The notes under the pieces are model-generated. The model was not told where the DNA came from. It ran no database searches and worked only from the letters and a program-made list of their open reading frames with translations. This document shows, one piece after another, positions 63,682 through 64,000 of a stretch of DNA of 64,000 nt (positions are counted from its first letter, which is position 1; each line of letters opens with the position of its first letter). The stretch covers positions 8,372,501-8,436,500 of the forward strand of contig NC_135243.1 of NCBI RefSeq assembly GCF_947623445.1, in the 5' to 3' direction. The position numbers were made by a program, and so were the translations under genes. The stretch comes from Clavelina lepadiformis. Its lineage: Eukaryota; Chordata; Ascidiacea; Aplousobranchia; Clavelinidae.

Positions 63682-64000
63682 GTACATGCTCAGTAAACAA
63701 GCTTGTGTGGCCAGTTTTTATGCATCATTACAGGTTTTTCAATTCCAGCTCACTTAAACTTATGCTGTCGTACCATATTTGCTTTAGTTTGTAAAAAGCT
63801 TTGTTTTCGTATCAAACTTTGTTCAGAGCTTTGTTACAGCTGTAAGGCCCAACAATGAAAAATCAAGGCTGTAATAAAATCAACGTATAAAAGCGGTTGA
63901 AATAAGAACAAGTTTATTACTATTTAAAAAAATGTTGTCGAAGTTGGGTCGCGTTTCATTCATGGTTTTTAGAAAGGCGTCCACGGAATAAACGCATACT
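63682..64000. other. start of gelsolin-gene intron 3
   Basis: A GT donor (GTACAT) follows exon 3. No further exon is recognised before the window ends. Confidence 0.5.

Overview
The window looks like chromosomal DNA of an invertebrate chordate, most likely an ascidian tunicate (inference). It is AT-rich. Its genes have many short exons and small introns, and several encode chordate-type proteins (TEX2, collectrin-like, MAP1LC3, SLC27, SSADH, gelsolin/villin). Short non-autonomous hAT elements and tRNA-derived SINEs are scattered throughout. There is no bacterial-style operon, rRNA, tRNA gene or CRISPR array. I built the gene models by hand from splice sites, reading-frame phase and family resemblance.

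Left third (1-18 kb). Three hAT MITEs and a degenerate minisatellite precede a large imperfect inverted duplication: left arm about 3.72-7.70 kb, right arm about 13.24-15.63 kb. Each arm carries an intact four-exon, 195-aa tetraspan gene of claudin/PMP22 type, arranged head to head. A hAT MITE with a perfect 8-bp target duplication sits in intron 1 of the left copy only; the right copy keeps the empty site. The loop holds a diverged third fragment of exon 1 and a cluster of CACGTG boxes with a 20-bp perfect palindrome.

Centre (18-46.5 kb). ALDH5A1 (SSADH, minus strand, 10 exons) lies head to head with a six-exon collectrin-like single-pass membrane protein gene (plus strand). Next comes a 25-exon TEX2 gene (plus, 1109 aa), a lipid-transfer protein of ER contact sites. 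Its second intron holds a SINE, a TIR element and a CACTA-ended element carrying remains of an uncharacterised protein gene. TEX2 runs tail to tail with a four-exon MAP1LC3 gene (minus).

Right third (46.5-64 kb). A possible two-exon micro-protein gene and several MITEs (one nested in another) precede an intronless 622-aa SLC27/FATP acyl-CoA synthetase gene. After a mostly empty stretch with a decayed multi-membrane-segment reading region comes the 5' part of a gelsolin/villin-family gene. Its second intron holds a 1.4-kb hAT-like element that was itself hit by another hAT MITE. The window ends inside this gene.

Functionally these are ordinary unlinked housekeeping and membrane genes: GABA catabolism, amino-acid-transporter trafficking, ER lipid transfer, autophagy, fatty-acid uptake and actin severing. 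The more unusual content is the inverted tetraspan duplication with its dated insertion, the CACTA-type element with its unknown protein, and the collectrin-like gene.
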